A stretch of DNA of 64,000 nucleotides. Source: Acinetobacter bouvetii (GTDB lineage: Bacteria; Pseudomonadota; Gammaproteobacteria; Pseudomonadales; Moraxellaceae). Of this stretch, positions 1 to 9,322 are shown one piece after another. The translations under genes were made by a program, and so were the position numbers. Numbering within the stretch: position 1 is the first letter of the stretch; every line of letters starts with the position of its first letter. A model generated the notes under the pieces. It did not search any database and was not told the DNA's origin. It saw only the letters and a program-made list of their open reading frames with translations. The stretch lies in assembly GCF_902753875.1 (NCBI RefSeq), contig NZ_CADDTS010000048.1, positions 248,001 to 312,000 of the forward strand, read 5' to 3'.

Positions 1-46
1 TTGCTATAGCAAGCAAGCTTTTTGAAAATTGTTTTTGTTGGAACAT
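1..46 (-). CDS. N-terminus of a probable exported protein, cut by window edge
   Basis: On the minus strand an open frame runs off the left edge. It starts at the ATG at 46, which has a GGAG ribosome site nine bases upstream. The 15 visible residues (MFQQKQFSKSLLAIA) are a basic stretch followed by a hydrophobic one, as at the start of a Sec signal peptide, so an envelope or secreted protein is likely. A longer start at 100 in the same frame is possible but has no clear ribosome site. The product cannot be named from this fragment. Confidence 0.45.
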   Translation of the reverse strand, partial: MFQQKQFSKSLLAIA

Positions 47-402
47 TTTAAGTTTCTCCAAACCTTTTAAGGTATTTTTAGTTAATTTGGGAGAAGACAT
101 TCAAATTTTGTGCCAATATTTATTTATTAATTTAATTACTTGAATTTAAATATTATTTTTAATTTTTTAAATATTCATTGAATGAATCAACGCACCAATA
201 AATCATCTGTGCGCTAAAATAGGTGATCGATTAGGCAAATCATGGTCATTAAAATTAATCGCAACTTTATTAATGTTAGCCACTTATTCCATCCCGCTCT
301 TTTCTAGTTCTATCATTGATAACGCATCTAAGATACCCACAGGTTCTGAGCCAAAAGTAATCTTTGTAAAAGCATAATTGATCAGTATTGCGATCATATA
401 TA

Positions 403-456
403 CTGTTATATATTTTTTTTAAAATTTTGTATCTTCTTTAATTTTTTCTATAACAG
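403..456. promoter_or_regulatory. Paired TATAACAG half-sites upstream of small membrane protein gene
   Basis: CTGTTATA at 403-410 and its reverse complement TATAACAG at 449-456 flank an AT-rich 38-base stretch just upstream of the small gene at 493. The same 8-mer forms a tighter inverted repeat in front of the MocR-type gene at 1804. A shared operator is an inference from this repetition only. Confidence 0.35.
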
Positions 457-492
457 ATAATGAAGATGTCATCGAAAAGGTTAAAGATTGTT

Positions 493-651
493 ATGAATGA
501 GCAAAAACCTAGAAAGCAACAGCAGTATGCAGACAGTTCAATTTCAGATAAGGCATTTAAACGAGCAATTATCTGGTTTGGTATTTACTGCACTTTGTTC
601 TGTATTGGCGTGGCATTTGTCGTTAATCTTGATAATGCATATATGCCATAG
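493..651 (+). CDS. Small single-span membrane protein, unknown function
   Basis: This frame encodes 52 residues from the ATG at 493. An in-frame ATG at 460 is the alternative start. The start at 493 has an AAAAGG element about a dozen bases upstream, which is weak. The first 25 residues are polar and basic. They are followed by one hydrophobic segment (about residues 26-45, with IIWFGIY and LFCIGVAFVV), and the protein ends in NLDNAYMP. This is the pattern of a small inner-membrane protein with its N-terminus in the cytoplasm. I recognise no family. A second frame overlaps it (497-733) and is less protein-like. TATAACAG half-sites lie directly upstream. That it is a gene at all is only moderately supported. 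Confidence 0.4.
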   Translation: MNEQKPRKQQQYADSSISDKAFKRAIIWFGIYCTLFCIGVAFVVNLDNAYMP

Positions 652-729
652 AATAGAATATCTTTATGATATCGGATTGTTCATAGCAGCCATAAATATT
701 GACTGCTATTCCATTCGGTTAGGATCAGT

Positions 730-1527
730 TTAAATTTTTTGATTCTGTATTTGGGTCTGTATATATTCACCATAGACCGACATTTTTTCGTAAATATGTT
801 CTGAATAAAACATATCCTCAATTAGCTGTGTCGCCAAATGTGGCTGATAGAAATGGTTTAATTTGAGTATTTCGGTATTCAGTTCAGCAAAATGAGCACA
901 TAAATCAACATATTCCTTGGCTTTATTTTTAAATAACAGTTTAGCCATACTTAATTTTTCCAGATCAATCGCTTCAGTATTTGCTGATGTATCAATGACG
1001 TGGATTTTGACAGCAAAAAATTCTTCAATTTGCTTTAATTTTGTTAATTTAATGCTAAGTGGTGTAATCAAAATAATCGTCTGTACATGGGCTAAACATA
1101 ATGCCTTGATCAAACTCAGATAGAAAAAGTCAGCCTCATTCAGGTCTGAATCCAAGAGCTCAACACCTACATTTAAGCTATCAATAGCCTGATTTAAATC
1201 AATTTTAACCAGCTTTTCTGCATTGTAGTATTGCTTAAAAATAGCCAACGCTGAAGTCCTCGCCGGAGTGCTGTAGATCACCTGCTGATTTAAATTAGCC
1301 AAAATAAAGGGAGCAAATAAATAGGCTAAATTATTTTTCTTGGCGTTGATATCTGCTTGTGCGATATACAACTGGTGTGTTTTCTGCAATGGCCTTAAAG
1401 CTTTGGCTGCTAAAAGTTGATCTTCAATATTTATATCATTTTGATTGAGTTGTTCTATCACTTTTGGGGAAATGGCCTGTCCGTCAATGAATTCATCAAT
1501 GTTTTTTAATTGATCTGAGACAAACAT
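730..1527 (-). CDS. Hypothetical protein, 265 aa
   Basis: A clean 265-residue frame with soluble, Leu/Ile/Lys-rich composition and no signal peptide or membrane span. Two segments look like beta strands followed by helices (QQVIYSTPARTSALAIF near residue 85 and TIILITPLSIKLTKL near residue 150), as in Rossmann-like or nucleotide-binding alpha/beta folds. There is no Walker A or other catalytic motif I can name. The gene is divergent from the MocR-type regulator at 1804, and the 276 bases between them contain a 12-base inverted repeat, so it may belong to that regulator's targets. The family is not recognised and no function is proposed. Confidence 0.6.
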   Translation of the reverse strand: MFVSDQLKNIDEFIDGQAISPKVIEQLNQNDINIEDQLLAAKALRPLQKTHQLYIAQADINAKKNNLAYLFAPFILANLNQQVIYSTPARTSALAIFKQYYNAEKLVKIDLNQAIDSLNVGVELLDSDLNEADFFYLSLIKALCLAHVQTIILITPLSIKLTKLKQIEEFFAVKIHVIDTSANTEAIDLEKLSMAKLLFKNKAKEYVDLCAHFAELNTEILKLNHFYQPHLATQLIEDMFYSEHIYEKMSVYGEYIQTQIQNQKI

Positions 1528-1680
1528 AAATTCACCCTAAGCGATAAAAAAGCAGAGATAAGAAAACTTTTAAATCAGTCATTTTTTAATTCAAGAATGA
1601 CTATTTTAAAAATGCATACAGCATTTGGTTGATTATTTCATATTGAGAACAGTTTGCAAAAGATACAATTTTTTTTGAAA

Positions 1681-1714
1681 AAAATATAACAGTTGGCAGA
1701 ATCTGTTATATTTT
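1681..1714. promoter_or_regulatory. 12-bp inverted repeat, candidate MocR-type operator
   Basis: AAAATATAACAG at 1681-1692 and CTGTTATATTTT at 1703-1714 are perfect reverse complements around a 10-base spacer, about 90 bases before the regulator gene and between divergent genes. The core TATAACAG also occurs at 403-410 (reverse), 449-456 and 3240-3247. Autoregulation by the adjacent MocR protein is inferred from position. Confidence 0.45.
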
Positions 1715-1803
1715 TAAAATCCTGAATTTAACATCTTCAAAGTTATGATTTTAAATGCACGCAAATGATGTAAATACTTTCACATCATAAGGTTTTTAAA
1801 TTT

Positions 1804-3219
1804 ATGTATAAATCTGAAAAACTGGCCAACCAGCTTAAACTACTGATTGAAAACGGTTCATTAAAGCCCCATGAAAAATTGCCTTCACTGCGGGTACAGG
1901 CGCAGATTTCTGGTTTAAGTTTATTGACCGTAATGAATGCCTATCAGGAACTTGAAGCTCAGGCATTAATTTATTCGAAAGAAAAATCAGGTTATTACGT
2001 TTCCAATGCCATCTCGGAGCAACCCGATGCACGTCCGATGGTTATTTCCCTGAATTCTAAAATTGAAATTAATTCTTTAATTTTTAAATATTTAAAATCG
2101 ATTCAAGGTCATCAAATTATTCCTTTCGGTTCTGCCTTTCCCAATAGTGAACTGATGTATTCCAAAAAACTGATTCAGATCATGGGACAAATCACACGTA
2201 ATAAAAAAAGTTATGATCTGAGTGATAATCTTCCACCGGGTAATTTTCAACTGCGAAAATTAATCGCCCAGCGCTATTGCATGCAAGGCATTGCTGCCGA
2301 CCCAGATGATATTGTCATTACTTCAGGTTGTCTGGATGCATTGAATCTTTCTTTACAAAGTATTGCTAAAGCGGGCGACTATATTTTATTGCAGCAAAAT
2401 ATTTTCTATGGCGCCTGGCAAGCTGCGGAACGTTTGGGTTTAAAAGTTATTACCATTCCGGAACATCCCCAATATGGTTTTGATCTGGAAGCTTTTGAAC
2501 ACATTATTAAAACCTATCCGATTAAAGTTTGCTGGCTCATGTTGAACAGTCACAACCCGATTGGATTTACTGTCAGTGAAAACATCAAAGCTAAAATTGC
2601 CGAATTACTGCATCAGCATGATATTTATTTGATTGAAGATGATGTGTATGAGGAATTGTATTTCGGTAAAACCAAACCGTTATCCATGAAGTTTTATGAT
2701 CAAAAAAATCTGGTGCTGCATTGTTCTTCTTTTTCTAAAACACTCGGTGCTAGTTTCCGCGTCGGTTGGGTTTTTGCCGGAAAATTTTCACAGCATATTC
2801 AGCATTTACAGCTAATGAGCACCATCTCAGTCAATTCAATTCTGCAAAATGCACTGGTTGAATTTATCTCACATCATCATTATGAAAAGCATCTTCGAAC
2901 GTTAAGAAAGCATTTACAGCAAAATAAGCTCCAGTTTTTTAAATATTTGGAACATAAACTTCCCCCAACTTGTACGCCTTATTTTTATCCCAGTGGTTAT
3001 TTTATTTGGATGAAGCTGCCTGAAAATGTGGATAGTATGACGGTTTATCAGGAAATGATTGAGCAGAATATCGGGGTCTCGCCGAGTCCACTATTTAATA
3101 TTACCGCGCACAAACCGCATTATCTGAGACTAAATAGTTCTTTTGAATTAAGCGAAACGCTGAAACAGGCACTCGACACCCTCATTACCTGTATTGAAAA
3201 GCATCAAAATTCATCTTAA
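1804..3219 (+). CDS. MocR/PdxR-type GntR regulator with aminotransferase domain
   Basis: The 471 residues join an N-terminal GntR winged helix-turn-helix (about residues 1-70, with KLPSLRVQAQISGLSLLTV) to a fold-type I aminotransferase domain (about 100-465). The PLP lysine is K312 in SSFSKTLG, with Asp279/Asp280 and Tyr282 in IEDDVYEEL upstream of it. The usual NPTG is NPIG here (251-254). Proteins of this architecture are PLP-sensing transcription factors, commonly of vitamin B6, GABA or amino-acid genes; most are not catalysts. The target is unknown. Inverted TATAACAG repeats upstream suggest autoregulation, perhaps with the genes at 493 and 730. Confidence 0.85.
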   Translation: MYKSEKLANQLKLLIENGSLKPHEKLPSLRVQAQISGLSLLTVMNAYQELEAQALIYSKEKSGYYVSNAISEQPDARPMVISLNSKIEINSLIFKYLKSIQGHQIIPFGSAFPNSELMYSKKLIQIMGQITRNKKSYDLSDNLPPGNFQLRKLIAQRYCMQGIAADPDDIVITSGCLDALNLSLQSIAKAGDYILLQQNIFYGAWQAAERLGLKVITIPEHPQYGFDLEAFEHIIKTYPIKVCWLMLNSHNPIGFTVSENIKAKIAELLHQHDIYLIEDDVYEELYFGKTKPLSMKFYDQKNLVLHCSSFSKTLGASFRVGWVFAGKFSQHIQHLQLMSTISVNSILQNALVEFISHHHYEKHLRTLRKHLQQNKLQFFKYLEHKLPPTCTPYFYPSGYFIWMKLPENVDSMTVYQEMIEQNIGVSPSPLFNITAHKPHYLRLNSSFELSETLKQALDTLITCIEKHQNSS

Positions 3220-3255
3220 TCGAGTAAGTTTTTTTTACCTATAACAGGCTTTTAT

Positions 3256-4368
3256 CTATAAGCGATTTTTAAACAGCCATGCAGCCAATGGCAAAGACAG
3301 AATGGCAATCACAATCATCGGTACAAAATCCATTTTCACCTGATCAAATTGTGCACCTTCCAAATAAACCCGTTGCGCCAGATCTATACCAAAACGTAAA
3401 GGATTGACATAAGTCGCCATTTCCAGAATCTGGGGCATATTCTGTACCGGTGTTAACAGGCCAGATAACAGCATCAGCGGCATAATCAGTAAAAAAGTAA
3501 ACAGCATGGCTTGTTGCATATTCAGTGCAATCGCAGATATGGACAGGCCAATTCCAACTACAGCGACATTAAAACTGACCAAACCAAAATACAGCAATGC
3601 CAGTGAACCGTTCATGGGAATCTGAAACCAGAACATGATGATCAATAAAATAATGCTGGATTGAATGAGCCCAACAAAAATGGGGGGCAAAGCTTTGCCA
3701 ATCATAATGTGTAGCGGTGTATAGGGCGTCACCAGCAGCTGGTCGAAAGTCCCCTGTTCACGTTCCCGCGCCACCGATAATGCCGACAGCAACAAGGTCT
3801 GCATCATACTTAAAGCCGCAATCAGTGAAGGCATGATGCCCCAGCGCGATTCCTGATTAGGGTTGTACCAGGTGCGTGTCTCTATATTGACTGGTGCGCT
3901 CACAGCCAGTTCCTGCTGGTTATATTGGCTGACGACTGCATTGATATAAGCTGCGGCAGCGGCGGCAGTAGATGAATTGCGACCATCGACAATCACTTGA
4001 ATGGGCGAACTTTGTCCCTGATTGAGCTTGTTTTCAAAGTCTGCTGGGATGGTGATCACCGCCAGGGCTTCACGCTGATCGATCAGCTGTTTGATCTGAT
4101 CTGCATTTTGCAGCGTTGCAGTGCGCTTAAATATGCCTGAGCCGTCCAGCTTGCTTAGTAGACCATAGGCATGTTGTCCCCGGCTTTGATCCAGCACGGC
4201 ATAATCGACATGATTGACGTCATAGGTTGCCGCGTAGCCAAATAACAGTGCCTGAATCAGTGCCGGTGCAAACAGGATCACGCGATTGGACGGATCTTTA
4301 AAGATGGTCAGAAATTCTTTTTTGACCAGCACATTCAAATAGCGAAACCATGCAATCATGTTGTTCAT
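3256..4368 (-). CDS. ABC-2 type exporter permease, YbhR-like
   Basis: A 370-residue inner-membrane permease with one N-terminal span (around residues 30-50, FAPALIQALLFGYA), a large periplasmic loop, and about five C-terminal spans. The ABC-2 motif AREREQGTFDQLLVTP lies near residue 205. It is the last gene of an operon running HlyD-like (8308), double ATPase (7293), permease (5503), permease (4368), which is the order of E. coli ybhG-ybhF-ybhS-ybhR. It would form a heterodimer with the neighbouring permease and export a small hydrophobic or drug-like substrate. The substrate cannot be read from the sequence. Confidence 0.85.
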   Translation of the reverse strand: MNNMIAWFRYLNVLVKKEFLTIFKDPSNRVILFAPALIQALLFGYAATYDVNHVDYAVLDQSRGQHAYGLLSKLDGSGIFKRTATLQNADQIKQLIDQREALAVITIPADFENKLNQGQSSPIQVIVDGRNSSTAAAAAAYINAVVSQYNQQELAVSAPVNIETRTWYNPNQESRWGIMPSLIAALSMMQTLLLSALSVAREREQGTFDQLLVTPYTPLHIMIGKALPPIFVGLIQSSIILLIIMFWFQIPMNGSLALLYFGLVSFNVAVVGIGLSISAIALNMQQAMLFTFLLIMPLMLLSGLLTPVQNMPQILEMATYVNPLRFGIDLAQRVYLEGAQFDQVKMDFVPMIVIAILSLPLAAWLFKNRL

Positions 4369-4372
4369 ACGC

Positions 4373-5503
4373 TTATCTCAACTGCTTTTTGAGCGATTTA
4401 CATGACGCAAACATCAGCACTACGATATAAATCATCAGGATGCTGCATTCTTTTAGCCATAATGACCAGTCATCACCACCTAAAAATAAGGTTTTGATAA
4501 GGATCATAAAATGCGTGGCCGGTATGATCTGGCTGATCAATTGCACCAGCAAGGGCAAATTTCGGGTATCAAATACAAAACCGGAGAGCATCATTGCCGG
4601 CATAAAACTGGTCAGCAATGCGATTTGACTGGCTTGAAACTGACTCTGTGCAAAGCCCGAAATGGTCAGCCCTAACAACAGTGAAACCAGCAGATATAAA
4701 AAAGCCGCAGAAACGATAGAAATTATGGAACCCCGCATCGGCACTTCAAATAAAAAATAAGAGGCGATCAAGCACATGCCGATATCAATCATGCCAATGA
4801 CCAGATAAGGCGTCAGTTTTGCGATCACCATTTCAATCGGCCGGATGGGCGTGACAAACAAGGCTTCTAAAGTTCCACGCTCACGTTCACGGGCAATCAG
4901 CAATCCCGTTAAAAATGCGCCAATCAGGGTCAGAATCAGCACAATTAAACCGGGCACTAAATACCAGGTACTGTTAGCCGATTCGTTAAACCACATGCGC
5001 TGTTCAACCGTAATCATGGCGGTAGATGCGCGGATATTTTGCCGATCGGCCTGTATGGCCGCTGCGGTATTGATTGCCACACTGACATAAGCCTGCATGG
5101 CAGCAGCAATGCTGGTTGAGCGCCCGTTGAGCAATAACTGTAAATGAGCCTGACCATTGGCTGCATCTTCAGCAAAAGTTGCAGGAATATGGAGAATGGC
5201 ATCAATTTCTGCGTTTTGAATGGCATGTTCTGCCGCCTGATAACTCTGATATTGCTGGGTCGTTAAATAACGCGATCCTTCAAGGCCTGAAATAATCTGG
5301 CTGGACTGCTGTGTCGATTGTTCCACCACCACGCCGACCCGACCATTGCTCAGATCAAAAGACAGACCATAGCCAAAAAGCAGAATCAGAATAATTGGTA
5401 GCAATAAACCAATCGCCAGACTGCTTTTATCCCGCACTAACTGGCGCGTTTCTTTCTTGAGCAAAGCCCACAAACGAACAAAAAAGGCATTGGAATGTTT
5501 CAT
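4373..5503 (-). CDS. ABC-2 type exporter permease, YbhS-like
   Basis: A 376-residue membrane protein built like its neighbour: an N-terminal span (LAIGLLLPIILILLFGYG, near residues 30-48), a periplasmic loop to about residue 175, then about five spans with the ABC-2 signature ARERERGTLEALFVTP near residue 205. Its start overlaps the stop of the ATPase gene by four bases (ATGA), so translation is probably coupled. The next permease begins four bases after its end. Assigned as the partner permease of the YbhGFSR-like exporter. Confidence 0.85.
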   Translation of the reverse strand: MKHSNAFFVRLWALLKKETRQLVRDKSSLAIGLLLPIILILLFGYGLSFDLSNGRVGVVVEQSTQQSSQIISGLEGSRYLTTQQYQSYQAAEHAIQNAEIDAILHIPATFAEDAANGQAHLQLLLNGRSTSIAAAMQAYVSVAINTAAAIQADRQNIRASTAMITVEQRMWFNESANSTWYLVPGLIVLILTLIGAFLTGLLIARERERGTLEALFVTPIRPIEMVIAKLTPYLVIGMIDIGMCLIASYFLFEVPMRGSIISIVSAAFLYLLVSLLLGLTISGFAQSQFQASQIALLTSFMPAMMLSGFVFDTRNLPLLVQLISQIIPATHFMILIKTLFLGGDDWSLWLKECSILMIYIVVLMFASCKSLKKQLR

Positions 5504-7293
5504 GACCTCTGCTCCTGAGGCGGCTGTTTTTGTTGTGTTTGCTGCTGTCGGGCCTGCTCCACAATGCCAATAAAGGCACTGTTCATGTCCTGTGCATGAT
5601 CAGGGCCTGCGCGTTCACGCACTTGTCTGGGGGAACCCAGTGCCAGCATTTTTCCGGCATCCTGAATCGCGATACGGTCACAGTACTCAGCCTCTTCCAT
5701 AAAGTGCGTGGTAATGATGATGGTGATGCCCTGATCAGCCAGTTCGCCAATGGTGTACCAAAACGAACGCCGCGCCAGCGGATCAATCCCACTGGTTGGC
5801 TCATCCAGGAATACAATTTCAGGTTCATGTAACAATGCAGCTGCCATGGAAAGGCGCTGCTTATAACCGCCGGGAAGATTACCACTTTTGGCATTTGCTT
5901 TCAGATCGTATTGTTTTGAGGCTTTTTCAATTTGTTGTTTGAGCTTTTTGCCATGTAAACCATAAGCCCCACCAAAGAATTCAAGATTCTCGACGACGCT
6001 TAAATTGCTGTATAAAGCAAATTTTTGCGAAACATAGCCAATTTTAGCGCGCGCTTCTGCACGTGCACGCCGCAGGTTCATGCCTGCGACTTCTAGCGTG
6101 CCGCTTGATGCCGCTAATAATCCGCACAGCATACGAAAAGTTGTGGTTTTGCCAGCGCCATTTGGCCCGAGTAAACCGAAAATTTCTCCCCGTTTCACCT
6201 CAAACGAGGTATTGGCAACCGCTGTAAAGCCCCCAAATTTACGAACCAGATCTTGGACCTGGATCACCACCTCATCCTCTGTTAATTCGCTTTGCTGCGG
6301 CTCAGATAAACGATAATCCGTACTATAGGCTTTTTGATGTTCCTGATTTTGTCGTTCATGCAGAATCAGCATAAAGGCATCTTCAAGGTCTGCTTCACGG
6401 GCCTGAGCGACGCAGTTTTCCGGTAATTGACTATCCGGCAACTCAGGATGCTGCGGAGTCGTCATAAAATGGACACTGTCGCCCTTGGGAACGGCATCGA
6501 TAATGTACTCCGAGTTCTTCAACAAATGTGCTTGTAAACTACGCGCTTTCATGCCAGCCGGTGCTGTGACCTGCCAGGTAAGTCCATTTACCTGCTGTTT
6601 GAGCTGATCCGGACTGCCCTGTTTCAGGATCTGCCCTTCATACATGACATATACCTGACTACAGCGTTCGGCTTCATCCAGATATGCCGTGCTGATGATG
6701 ACACTGAGCTGTTCTTCAGCAACCAGTTGTTCGATAATGCTCCACAAGTCACGACGCGATAAAGGATCGACCCCGGCACTGGGTTCGTCCAGCAATAACA
6801 GTTCAGGTGAACGCACCAAAGTACAGGCCAACCCCAATTTCTGCTTCATCCCACCGGACAGATTGCCAGCAAGGCGCTGCTTAAACTGGGTTAAATCGGT
6901 AATGGCGAGTAAACGTTCAAAACGTTGCTGCCGAATCTCCTGAGGTACGCCATGTAGGTCCGCGTACAGCTCCAGATTTTCCTGAATACTGAGATCTTCA
7001 TACAACCCAAAACGCTGCGGCATATAACTGATCCGGTCTTGTATACGCTGTGGATCTTCGGTGACATCAAAACCCAAGACCTTCAGTTCTCCGGAGGTCG
7101 GAGGATAGAGTCCTGCAATTAAGCGTAAAAAAGTCGATTTTCCCGCACCATCCGGGCCGACTAAGGCTGTGAGCTGTCCTGCCTGAATCTGCATATTCAG
7201 CCCATCTATTGCTCGTGTCTCGGCAGCACCTTTGCTTTCAGATGGAAAGGTTTTTACAAGCTCACGTGCACTGACGATACTGGACTCATTCAT
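5500..7293 (-). CDS. Tandem ABC transporter ATPase, YbhF-like
   Basis: The 597 residues contain two complete nucleotide-binding domains. The first has Walker A GPDGAGKS near residue 46, signature LSGGMKQ and Walker B LLLLDEPSAGVD. The second has GPNGAGKT near residue 373, LPGGYKQR in place of the usual LSGG signature, and IVFLDEPTSGID. Each carries a His switch region (STAYLDEAE in the first, TTHFMEEAE in the second; the first lacks the switch His). Two fused ATPases serving two permeases are typical of YbhF. It begins one base after the HlyD-like gene ends. Asymmetric signature and switch residues suggest one degenerate ATP site. Confidence 0.88.
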   Translation of the reverse strand: MNESSIVSARELVKTFPSESKGAAETRAIDGLNMQIQAGQLTALVGPDGAGKSTFLRLIAGLYPPTSGELKVLGFDVTEDPQRIQDRISYMPQRFGLYEDLSIQENLELYADLHGVPQEIRQQRFERLLAITDLTQFKQRLAGNLSGGMKQKLGLACTLVRSPELLLLDEPSAGVDPLSRRDLWSIIEQLVAEEQLSVIISTAYLDEAERCSQVYVMYEGQILKQGSPDQLKQQVNGLTWQVTAPAGMKARSLQAHLLKNSEYIIDAVPKGDSVHFMTTPQHPELPDSQLPENCVAQAREADLEDAFMLILHERQNQEHQKAYSTDYRLSEPQQSELTEDEVVIQVQDLVRKFGGFTAVANTSFEVKRGEIFGLLGPNGAGKTTTFRMLCGLLAASSGTLEVAGMNLRRARAEARAKIGYVSQKFALYSNLSVVENLEFFGGAYGLHGKKLKQQIEKASKQYDLKANAKSGNLPGGYKQRLSMAAALLHEPEIVFLDEPTSGIDPLARRSFWYTIGELADQGITIIITTHFMEEAEYCDRIAIQDAGKMLALGSPRQVRERAGPDHAQDMNSAFIGIVEQARQQQTQQKQPPQEQRS

Positions 7294-7294
7294 C

Positions 7295-8308
7295 TTATTT
7301 TTGCTCAGGTGACACTGACTTGGCTATTCTGACAGTGACCGGTTGCCCCATTTTAAGCTGGTCCTGGGCATCGTTCACATAGACACGGACCTCATAAACC
7401 AAGGAGGTTCTTATATCTTCTGTCTGTACTGTTTTGGGGGTAAATTCAGCTACTGATGAGATGTAGCCAATTTTACCTGTCACAGGTTGACCGGGTTTGG
7501 AATCTTGAAACACCTGCGCGCTTGAGCCTATTTTAAATAGTCCCAGATCTGCTTCGCTGGCATAGACACGGATCCATTTCGGATTGGTCAAAGCCAGGGT
7601 ATAAATTGCTTTTTGCGGTGTGGTCATATCACCCACTTCTTGTAGACGCGCACGTACAACTGCATGTGTGGGCGAGCGTAATTCACTTTGGGCAATTTTG
7701 TATTTGATTAAATCCAGACTGGCCTTAGTGGCTTCTGCTTGGGCTTGGGTGGCTGCCCGCTCTTCTTTGCGAGCCCCTTTTTGTAAAAGTACTAAATTGG
7801 CTTTACGTTCATTCACAGCTGCGAGCGCGGTATTTTCATTACTGGTGACGGCATCCAGCTCCTGCTTGCTGATCGCCTTGCCACTGCTGCTACCATATAA
7901 AGCCTGATAACGGTTTAAATCCTTCCGCGCTTTATCCAGTTGTGCTTCGGCAGACGCCAGTTGAGCCTGTGCCTGAGTAATTTGTTCAGGTCGAGTTCCG
8001 ACATCCTGTTCTACGACAGCTTGTTGTTGTACTTTGAGTTGTGCTTCTGCTTGTTTGGCCTGAATTTCCAGAGCTTGAGTATCCAATACCGCAAGCACTT
8101 GTCCGGCTTGAACCTGATCGCCTTCCTGAACTTTCAGTTCCTTGATCCGGCCAGCTTCTTCAAAGGCTAAAGACACCTGACGAATATCGACATTGCCATA
8201 TAAGGTTAATTCATCACCGGTATTTTTATCCCTATTGAATAACCAATATGCAATTGCTGCCACCACGATAACCAGCACTACACCTATAATAATGACTTTT
8301 TTTTTCAT
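7295..8308 (-). CDS. HlyD-family periplasmic adaptor, YbhG-like
   Basis: The 337 residues begin with a membrane anchor (about 4-23). Then come a split biotinyl-lipoyl half motif (VQEGDQVQAGQVLAVLD, near residue 60), a long coiled-coil hairpin rich in Ala/Gln/Glu (about 80-215), the returning lipoyl half (SPTHAVVRARLQEVGD) and a beta-barrel domain. It should bridge the inner-membrane ABC exporter to an outer-membrane channel encoded elsewhere. It is the first gene of the four-gene operon. A weak inverted repeat (ATGATAT at 8310-8316, ATATCAT at 8334-8340) lies directly upstream. No TetR gene, the usual ybh partner, lies next to it. Confidence 0.87.
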   Translation of the reverse strand: MKKKVIIIGVVLVIVVAAIAYWLFNRDKNTGDELTLYGNVDIRQVSLAFEEAGRIKELKVQEGDQVQAGQVLAVLDTQALEIQAKQAEAQLKVQQQAVVEQDVGTRPEQITQAQAQLASAEAQLDKARKDLNRYQALYGSSSGKAISKQELDAVTSNENTALAAVNERKANLVLLQKGARKEERAATQAQAEATKASLDLIKYKIAQSELRSPTHAVVRARLQEVGDMTTPQKAIYTLALTNPKWIRVYASEADLGLFKIGSSAQVFQDSKPGQPVTGKIGYISSVAEFTPKTVQTEDIRTSLVYEVRVYVNDAQDQLKMGQPVTVRIAKSVSPEQK

Positions 8309-8859
8309 TATGATATGCCTTATATTTGTTGAAATATCATAACCATAATTTAAAAAATAAAAGAGAGATTTCAGTTATAAATTTTGTTGCTACCCCCCTT
8401 CTAAACCATAAACCAACTTGCTGATGATGCGTCTGCTCCCTAAAAAACTGATTACAAGGAATCTGGGTGAATTGCTAAAAATACTGAATATTAACATTCG
8501 CATTGGTTTTCAATTGCAGACGATCATTTATGTGCTTGCACTAAGTTTTAAATGATTTATTTCTCGTTCACATTAGGCTAACTTATTGCATAAATCAGCC
8601 TGAAATGATTCAGAGCCTTATATAAAATTGTGAAATGAAGTAAATTTCCAGCAAATTATGTAGAAAAATAAAATATAAATTAAACTTAATTAAAGTGTTC
8701 CAAACACAAGCCCATAAAAATCTCCACAATAGCTACCCAATATTTGAATAAGATGGCAGCTACAAATTGCAAGCCTGCATTTTGTTACCATTGAAGTCAG
8801 AAACAGAATAACGACTTCAAGCACTTAATAAATGGTTTACTCAAATCTGTTGAGGTCAA
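8309..8859. other. 551-bp intergenic region, no gene seen
   Basis: This AT-rich gap separates the exporter operon from the DUF2147 gene. It must hold the divergent promoters of both. I find only the short ATGATAT/ATATCAT inverted repeat near 8310-8340. No frame with a ribosome site and protein-like composition is visible on either strand. Confidence 0.5.
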
Positions 8860-9303
8860 ATGATGATAAAAACAACGCTAAGCATAATCGGACTGTCGCT
8901 CGTTTCCACACTGGCTTTGGCTGCTGATCCCCTACATGGAACCAAATGGAAAACCATTGACGATGTGACCAAGAAACCCTTATCCGTAGTACAATTTACT
9001 GAAACATCTAATGGTGTCCTTTCAGCAAAAATTGTAGATGTGCTGGAAGGAAGTGAAGCTCAAAAATGTAGTAAATGTAGCGGAAAATTTCACAATAAAC
9101 CGTTACAAGGCATCCAAATTGTATCCGGATTGAAAAAAAATGGCGCTCGCAGCTATGATGGCGGCAAAATTACCGATCCTAAAAATGGTAAAACCTATAG
9201 CTTTAATGCCAAATTATCTGAAGATGGCAAGACTTTGAATGGTCGTGGTTATATTGGTGTTTCTGCACTGGGTCGCAGTCAGACCTGGGTACGTACCAAT
9301 TAA
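8860..9303 (+). CDS. DUF2147 family exported protein
   Basis: The 147 residues begin with a clear Sec signal peptide cleaved after ALAA (about residue 22). The mature part opens with DPLHGTKWKTIDD, the usual start of DUF2147 proteins, which are small periplasmic beta-barrel-like proteins of unknown role. A pair CSKCSG near residue 69 is the family's usual cysteine site, and the C-terminal GYIGVSALGRSQTWVR matches its pattern. The start could be the second ATG at 8863. The GAGG ribosome site near 8851 fits either. A strong terminator follows immediately, so it is probably transcribed alone. Confidence 0.82.
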   Translation: MMIKTTLSIIGLSLVSTLALAADPLHGTKWKTIDDVTKKPLSVVQFTETSNGVLSAKIVDVLEGSEAQKCSKCSGKFHNKPLQGIQIVSGLKKNGARSYDGGKITDPKNGKTYSFNAKLSEDGKTLNGRGYIGVSALGRSQTWVRTN

Positions 9304-9322
9304 TTTTTGATAAATTATCCAT

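Noticed and set aside
186..377. Open frame of about 64 codons with a hydrophobic segment (LIATLLMLATYSIPLF)
   Set aside because: It has no ATG, GTG or TTG start at the right place and no ribosome site. It may be a relic of a membrane or exported protein but I could not assign a family.
497..733. 78-codon frame overlapping the small membrane protein gene
   Set aside because: It overlaps the better-supported frame at 493-651 and lacks a ribosome site; only one of the two is likely to be real.
8310..8340. ATGATAT/ATATCAT inverted repeat before the HlyD-like gene
   Set aside because: Seven-base AT-rich arms with a 17-base spacer are easily due to chance, and no adjacent regulator gene supports an operator.
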